DNA of 10,945 nt, from contig JBHWPB010000145.1 of NCBI GenBank assembly GCA_043424675.1, positions 1 through 10,945 of the forward strand, in the 5' to 3' direction. Both the position numbers and the translations under genes were made by a program. The notes beneath the pieces were generated by a model. The model did not search any database and was not told the DNA's origin. It saw nothing but the letters and a program-made list of their open reading frames with translations. Shown here in pieces: positions 7,272-10,945 of this stretch; position 1 is the first letter of the stretch; each line of letters opens with the position of its first letter. This DNA is from JBHWPB01 sp043424675 (GTDB lineage Bacteria; Bacillota; Bacilli; Lactobacillales; Carnobacteriaceae_A).

Positions 7272-7856
7272 TTGAATTTACCTAATAAGATTACTGTATT
7301 TCGGGCAATCTTAATTCCCATTTTTATGGTTGTTGTTTTATTTCCTTTCGACTGGGGAGTTATCGAAGTCTTTCAATCTGAGATAGATGTTCGCTTTTTA
7401 ATGGGAGCCATTATTTTTACTATTGCTTCTTTAACTGATTACATAGATGGTTACATTGCTAGAAAATATAACTTATCAACAGATTTTGGAGCCTTTATGG
7501 ATCCTCTTGTCGATAAATTATTAGTCCTGACTGCTCTCATTATACTCGTAGGCCATCAATTAGTGCCTTCCTGGGTGGTTGTGATTATTGTAGGACGAGA
7601 ACTTGCTGTCACCGGTTTGCGAGTTCTTATTGCAAAAAATGGCAAATCAATTCTCGCTGCTGCTTGGCCTGGAAAAATTAAAACAACGACTCAAATGTTT
7701 GCTATCATATTCCTTTTCCTAGATAATTTTCCCTTCGAAGGTCTAGGGATCCCCATGGCAGATATCTTGCTTTATGTTTCTTTATTTTTTACAATTTATT
7801 CTGGAATTGATTATTTTTATAAAGCAAGAGGTTTATTTGAAGGTTCGTTTAAGTAA
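7272..7856 (+). CDS. pgsA: CDP-diacylglycerol--glycerol-3-phosphate 3-phosphatidyltransferase
   Basis: This integral membrane enzyme transfers the phosphatidyl group of CDP-diacylglycerol to glycerol 3-phosphate, the committed step to phosphatidylglycerol and cardiolipin. The 194-residue length is normal. The full CDP-alcohol phosphotransferase signature is present: Asp56, Asp59, Gly60, Ala63, Arg64, Gly73, Asp77 and Asp81 (TDYIDGYIAR, then DFGAFMDPLVDK). Hydrophobic segments flank it on both sides. The start is TTG, backed by AGGAG and by the conserved N-terminal NLPNKIT. It follows rodZ by 39 bases in one likely transcript, and a strong terminator comes directly after. Relatives usually carry cinA next; here it is absent. 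No key residue is missing and the call is secure. Confidence 0.96.
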   Translation: MNLPNKITVFRAILIPIFMVVVLFPFDWGVIEVFQSEIDVRFLMGAIIFTIASLTDYIDGYIARKYNLSTDFGAFMDPLVDKLLVLTALIILVGHQLVPSWVVVIIVGRELAVTGLRVLIAKNGKSILAAAWPGKIKTTTQMFAIIFLFLDNFPFEGLGIPMADILLYVSLFFTIYSGIDYFYKARGLFEGSFK

Positions 7857-7863
7857 GATATCT

Positions 7864-7933
7864 AAAGTTGAGAATAGTTTGTTTAAACTTATCTCGGGTT
7901 GAGAAAGTCAAAACTATTCTCAACTTTTTTATT
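7864..7933 (+). terminator. Rho-independent terminator after pgsA, with two possible 5' arms
   Basis: A perfect 17-bp inverted repeat (7864-7880 with 7911-7927) encloses a 30-base loop and runs into TTTTTT. Within the loop, GTTGAGAA (7898-7905) repeats the sequence at 7867-7874 and can pair with the same 3' arm, TTCTCAAC (7917-7924). That gives a smaller 8-bp hairpin with an 11-base loop. Both forms are followed by the same T run. It separates rodZ-pgsA from recA. Confidence 0.9.
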
Positions 7934-7960
7934 TTCAAAAAATTATGACTCCGTCACGTA

Positions 7961-7969
7961 TGTTATAAA
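7961..7969 (+). promoter_or_regulatory. Possible second recA promoter (extended -10)
   Basis: TGTTATAAA matches a TGn-extended -10 box with one change in the hexamer, but no good -35 box is seen. If used, transcription would start near 7976, just ahead of the LexA box. It is weaker than the promoter at 8007-8035. Confidence 0.25.
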
Positions 7970-7984
7970 TAGAGGAACAAAATA

Positions 7985-7998
7985 CGAATATATGTTCG
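7985..7998 (+). promoter_or_regulatory. LexA (DinR) operator of recA
   Basis: CGAATATATGTTCG matches the Gram-positive LexA/DinR operator CGAACATATGTTCG at 13 of 14 bases; only base 5 differs (T for C). It ends eight bases before the -35 box of the main recA promoter. That position implies LexA repression of recA relieved by DNA damage. Confidence 0.85.
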
Positions 7999-8006
7999 GT
8001 TTTTTC

Positions 8007-8035
8007 TTGCAAAATACTGGCAAAAAGGGTAAAAT
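8007..8035 (+). promoter_or_regulatory. Main recA promoter
   Basis: TTGCAA (8007-8012), a 17-base spacer and TAAAAT (8030-8035) give a good sigma-A promoter with a start near 8042. The leader of about 32 bases contains the strong ribosome site GGAGGA (8061-8066), seven bases before the ATG. Confidence 0.75.
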
Positions 8036-8073
8036 AGTAATGAACTGGAATTTGATATTTGGAGGAATAAATA

Positions 8074-9186
8074 ATGAGCGATGAACGCGAAAAAGCATTA
8101 GATCAAGCACTTAAAAAAATTGAAAAAGACCATGGTAAAGGCGCTATAATGAAGCTTGGTGAAGAAGCTGACAAGAAGATTGCTACTATTTCAAGTGGTT
8201 CTTTAGCATTGGATGTTGCTCTTGGTGTAGGAGGTTATCCGCGCGGCAGAGTTGTTGAAATTTATGGTCCTGAGAGTTCAGGTAAGACGACAGTAGCACT
8301 GCATGCCATTGCAGAGGCTCAAAAAGATGGAGGAACAGCTGCTTTCATTGACGCAGAGCATGCTTTAGACCCCACTTACGCTAAACGCTTAGGAGTGAAT
8401 ATTGAAGAATTACTGCTTTCACAGCCGGATACGGGAGAACAAGGGTTAGAAATCGCAGATGCACTTGTAGCAAGTGGAGCAGTAGATATTGTTGTCATAG
8501 ATTCTGTCGCAGCTCTCACACCTCGAGCTGAGATTGAAGGGGAAATGGGAGATTCACATATGGGACTTCAAGCTCGTCTGATGTCCCAGGCCTTACGTAA
8601 ATTATCAGGGTCAATCTCTAAAACTAAAACAACTGCTATTTTTATTAACCAAATTCGCGAAAAAATTGGAGTGATGTTCGGCAACCCAGAAACAACCCCC
8701 GGGGGACGTGCACTTAAATTTTACTCTACTATCCGCTTAGAAGTAAGACGCGGAGAACAAATTAAAGAGGGTAAAGAGGCAACGGGTAACCGTGCACGAA
8801 TAAAAGTAGTTAAAAACAAGGTTGCACCGCCATTTAGAAAGGCTGAAGTCGACATCGTCTATGGTGAAGGGATTTCTCAAACGGGAGAGTTAGTAGACCT
8901 GGCATCAGAAGAAGAGATTATTGAAAAGGCAGGTTCTTGGTACTCTTACGAAGGTGAACGCATGGGACAAGGGAAAGAAAATGCTAAACAATTCTTGGAA
9001 GACAACCCTGAGATCTATGAACAAATTGAACTCAGAACCCGCCTGGCATACGGCATGTTGGACGAAGAGGATATTACTCCAGAACAACAAGCTATTTTAG
9101 ACGGGAAACCTACAGTTCAAGATGAGGACCCAGAGGAAGTAGAACTAGAAAAAGAATTAGAAAATGAAGTCTCTGCTGAAGAATAA
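8074..9186 (+). CDS. recA: Recombinase RecA
   Basis: RecA forms ATP-dependent filaments on single-stranded DNA, drives strand exchange, and triggers LexA self-cleavage in the SOS response. The 370-residue product has Walker A GPESSGKT at 65-72, catalytic Glu96 in FIDAEHALD and Walker B ending in Asp144 (IVVIDS). Loop L1 lies near 154-165 (EIEGEMGDSHMG). Loop L2 lies near 191-212 and contains FINQIREKIG and NPETTPGG. The C-terminal tail is strongly acidic, as in other RecA proteins, where it moderates DNA binding. GGAGGA seven bases before the ATG fixes the start. The gene has its own promoter with a LexA box and its own terminator, so it is a single-gene unit. Many relatives co-transcribe it with cinA, which is absent here. 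The identification is certain. Confidence 0.99.
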   Translation: MSDEREKALDQALKKIEKDHGKGAIMKLGEEADKKIATISSGSLALDVALGVGGYPRGRVVEIYGPESSGKTTVALHAIAEAQKDGGTAAFIDAEHALDPTYAKRLGVNIEELLLSQPDTGEQGLEIADALVASGAVDIVVIDSVAALTPRAEIEGEMGDSHMGLQARLMSQALRKLSGSISKTKTTAIFINQIREKIGVMFGNPETTPGGRALKFYSTIRLEVRRGEQIKEGKEATGNRARIKVVKNKVAPPFRKAEVDIVYGEGISQTGELVDLASEEEIIEKAGSWYSYEGERMGQGKENAKQFLEDNPEIYEQIELRTRLAYGMLDEEDITPEQQAILDGKPTVQDEDPEEVELEKELENEVSAEE

Positions 9187-9207
9187 AGAGATAAGCATGA
9201 CCAAGAT

Positions 9208-9259
9208 AAATGACCTCCAAATATTATTCTTTTAGCGAAGAATAGGGAGGTCATTTTTC
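9208..9259 (+). terminator. Rho-independent terminator after recA
   Basis: AAATGACCTCC (9208-9218) pairs perfectly with GGAGGTCATTT (9246-9256). An inner helix TATTCTT (9225-9231) with AAGAATA (9238-9244) continues the stem after an internal bulge. A short T run follows. Confidence 0.9.
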
Positions 9260-9292
9260 ATAAAAATTTACAGTTTGAATTCTAAATATCAT

Positions 9293-9321
9293 TTGACTTA
9301 CACTAAACAGAGCTTTAGAAT
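9293..9321 (+). promoter_or_regulatory. Sigma-A promoter of rny
   Basis: TTGACT (9293-9298), exactly 17 bases and TAGAAT (9316-9321) form the best consensus promoter in the window. Transcription would begin at about 9325-9328, giving a leader of about 90 bases. A small inverted repeat, CTAAA (9303-9307) with TTTAG (9314-9318), lies between and within the boxes. Confidence 0.75.
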
Positions 9322-9328
9322 AAAAGTG

Positions 9329-9358
9329 TTCACGGGTTTCTGATTTAGAACCTGTGAA
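9329..9358 (+). promoter_or_regulatory. Hairpin at the predicted 5' end of rny mRNA
   Basis: TTCACGGGTT (9329-9338) pairs with AACCTGTGAA (9349-9358) over ten positions with one G-U pair, and further pairs can form inside the ten-base loop. It begins within a few bases of the predicted start point. The following bases are A-rich, not T-rich, so it is not a terminator for rny. A role in 5' stability or autoregulation is inference. Confidence 0.55.
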
Positions 9359-9415
9359 AAAATTAATCTTTACTAGAGAATTGTAAAACTAAATAATGGT
9401 ACGGAGGTGAAAGAA

Positions 9416-10945
9416 ATGGATTATCTTTCTATAGCCTTCGCTATCGTTACTTTAATTGTTGGCCTAGGCTTAGGATATATTTTAACTAAATCTAATATAG
9501 AAAAACGCTTAGCGGAATCAGGACAGACTGCTGAGAGAATTGTGAATGATGCTAACAAAGAGGCAGAAACTTTGAAAAAAGAAGCCTTGTTGGAAGCAAA
9601 AGAAGAAGTTCAAAATTATCGAACTGTTATAGAGACAGAGTTATCTGAAAGACGTTCTGAAATTTCTAATCAAGAAAGCAGACTTGCTCAAAGAGAAGAT
9701 AACTTGGACCGGAAGTCCCTGCTTTTAGATGAGAGGGAAGAGAAAGTCCAGGTAGATGAAGATGACATCAGAGAGCAGCGTACAGCTTTAGAAGAACGTG
9801 AAGAGAGTATTTCTGTTCTTGTCCAAAAGCAAGAGAGTAAACTTGAAGAAATCGCTGAAATGTCGAGAGAAGAGGCAAGTGAAAAGCTTTTAGAAGAAGC
9901 TGAACATGATATTGAACATAACCTCGCTGTAATGGTGAAAAAATCTGAAGATCGTGCACGTAACGATGCCGACAAACTTGCTAAAGATATTATTGTACAA
10001 GCTATTCAAAGAAACGCTGCAGATGAGGTTACTGAATCTACAGTATCAGTTGTTCAATTGCCGAACGACGATATGAAGGGAAGAATCATTGGAAAAGATG
10101 GACGAAATATTCGCACTATCGAAGCTCTGACTGGAATGGATGTCATTATCGACGACACGCCAGAGACAGTAGTTTTAAGTGGTTTCGACCCTGTAAGAAG
10201 AGAAATTGCTAAGATTTCACTCAATCGTTTAATAGAAGATGGAAGAATTCATCCAGGCCGTATTGAAGAAACAGTAGAAAAAGCTCGTAAAGAAGTAGAT
10301 AAAATTATGAGAGAAAAGGGAGAAGAAACTGTTTTCGAACTTGGAATACATAATTTACACCCTGATTTAATAAAAATTGTAGGCCGTCTGCACTTCAGAA
10401 CAAGTTATGGCCAGAACGCTTTACAACACTCGAAAGAAGTTGCTAAAGTATCTGGAATATTGGCATCAGAAATTGGAGAAAATGAGTTGTTAGCTAAGAG
10501 AGCTGGATTACTTCACGATATCGGTAAAGCAATTGATGGTGAAGTAGAAGGTTCCCACGTAGAAATTGGTACAAGTTTAGCTATGAAATATAACGAGCCT
10601 GAAGAAGTGATCGATGCGATTGCTTCTCACCACGGTGACGTTGAACCTCAAACTTCTATTGCAGTACTTGTCGAAGCGGCGGACCAGATTTCTTCTGCTC
10701 GTCCAGGAGCACGCAGTGAATCCTTAGAAGGTTATCTTCAAAGATTAACTGAACTTGAAGAAATTTCGAACAGTTTTGAAGGTGTTGCTCACAGCTATGC
10801 GATTCAAGCAGGACGAGAAGTTAGAGTTATCGTAGAACCGGATAAAATAAAAGATGCAGAAGCAAATAAGCTAGCATATGATATTAAAAACCGTATTGAA
10901 AATGAAATGGAATATCCGGGACATATTAAAGTAACGGTGATACGC
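9416..10945 (+). CDS. rny: Ribonuclease Y (3' end cut off by the window)
   Basis: RNase Y is a membrane-anchored endoribonuclease that starts mRNA decay in many Gram-positive bacteria. The window holds 510 codons, open to the last base. RNase Y is usually about 520 residues, so about ten codons are missing. Residues 4-25 form the N-terminal membrane anchor. A long charged coiled coil follows to about residue 200, very rich in Glu, Lys and Arg. The KH RNA-binding domain carries GRIIGKDG at 222-229. The HD catalytic domain has the metal-binding pair His367-Asp368 (LLHDIGKAID) and His405-His406 (SHHGD). The start ATG follows GGAGGTGA (9403-9410) by five bases. The gene has its own promoter, and a hairpin near the expected 5' end of its transcript. 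The identification is certain. Confidence 0.98.
   Translation, partial: MDYLSIAFAIVTLIVGLGLGYILTKSNIEKRLAESGQTAERIVNDANKEAETLKKEALLEAKEEVQNYRTVIETELSERRSEISNQESRLAQREDNLDRKSLLLDEREEKVQVDEDDIREQRTALEEREESISVLVQKQESKLEEIAEMSREEASEKLLEEAEHDIEHNLAVMVKKSEDRARNDADKLAKDIIVQAIQRNAADEVTESTVSVVQLPNDDMKGRIIGKDGRNIRTIEALTGMDVIIDDTPETVVLSGFDPVRREIAKISLNRLIEDGRIHPGRIEETVEKARKEVDKIMREKGEETVFELGIHNLHPDLIKIVGRLHFRTSYGQNALQHSKEVAKVSGILASEIGENELLAKRAGLLHDIGKAIDGEVEGSHVEIGTSLAMKYNEPEEVIDAIASHHGDVEPQTSIAVLVEAADQISSARPGARSESLEGYLQRLTELEEISNSFEGVAHSYAIQAGREVRVIVEPDKIKDAEANKLAYDIKNRIENEMEYPGHIKVTVIR

Noticed and set aside
7899..8084. 61-codon plus-strand frame before recA
   Set aside because: It runs through the pgsA terminator, the LexA box and the recA promoter, and overlaps the recA start. 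It has no ribosome site.
9369..9397. Second rny promoter (TTTACT, 17 bases, AATAAT)
   Set aside because: It matches consensus less well than the promoter at 9293-9321, and its -10 box lies only six bases before the ribosome site.
9688..9975. Minus-strand Ser-rich open frame inside rny
   Set aside because: It is the complement of the Glu/Lys-rich coiled-coil coding region; the Ser/Leu-rich product is a composition artefact.

Overview
The window is an ordinary-looking stretch of chromosome from a low-GC Gram-positive bacterium (Bacillota). The gene complement and order (ftsK, yfmF, yfmH, rodZ, pgsA, recA, rny) match the ymfF-ymfH-rodZ-pgsA-recA-rny neighbourhood of Bacillus and lactic acid bacteria. 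Protein sequences and AT-rich codon use suggest Lactobacillales, possibly a Carnobacteriaceae-like organism. The extremely acidic, lysine-free outer domain of RodZ would fit a salt- or alkali-adapted species, but this is inference. I see no mobile elements, CRISPR arrays, tRNA or rRNA genes, or prophage genes.

Layout. Bases 42-983 (minus strand) hold a YidC/Oxa1-type membrane insertase lipoprotein. It diverges from the plus-strand ftsK gene across a 225-bp promoter region. ftsK (1209-3566), yfmF (3599-4861) and yfmH (4861-6159) follow closely and look like one operon; the last two are an M16 peptidase-like pair overlapping by one base. A 200-bp non-coding stretch with several inverted repeats (6160-6359) precedes rodZ and pgsA, which form a second unit ended by a strong terminator at 7864-7933. 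recA (8074-9186) stands alone behind its own promoter and a near-perfect LexA (DinR) box, and ends at a second terminator. rny (RNase Y) starts at 9416 behind a good sigma-A promoter and runs off the right edge with about ten codons missing.

How the genes fit together. They are housekeeping genes: membrane protein insertion (YidC), chromosome segregation at division (FtsK), cell shape and rod morphogenesis (RodZ), phosphatidylglycerol synthesis (PgsA), recombination and SOS response (RecA), and mRNA turnover (RNase Y). Two genes usual at this locus in relatives are absent: ymfI (a short-chain dehydrogenase linked to EF-P modification) between yfmH and rodZ, and cinA between pgsA and recA.

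I did not find a previously undescribed protein system. The points worth a second look are non-coding: the structured yfmH-rodZ gap, a 12-bp palindrome over the predicted rodZ start point, a terminator with two alternative 5' arms after pgsA, promoters around the LexA box of recA, and a hairpin at the predicted 5' end of rny mRNA.
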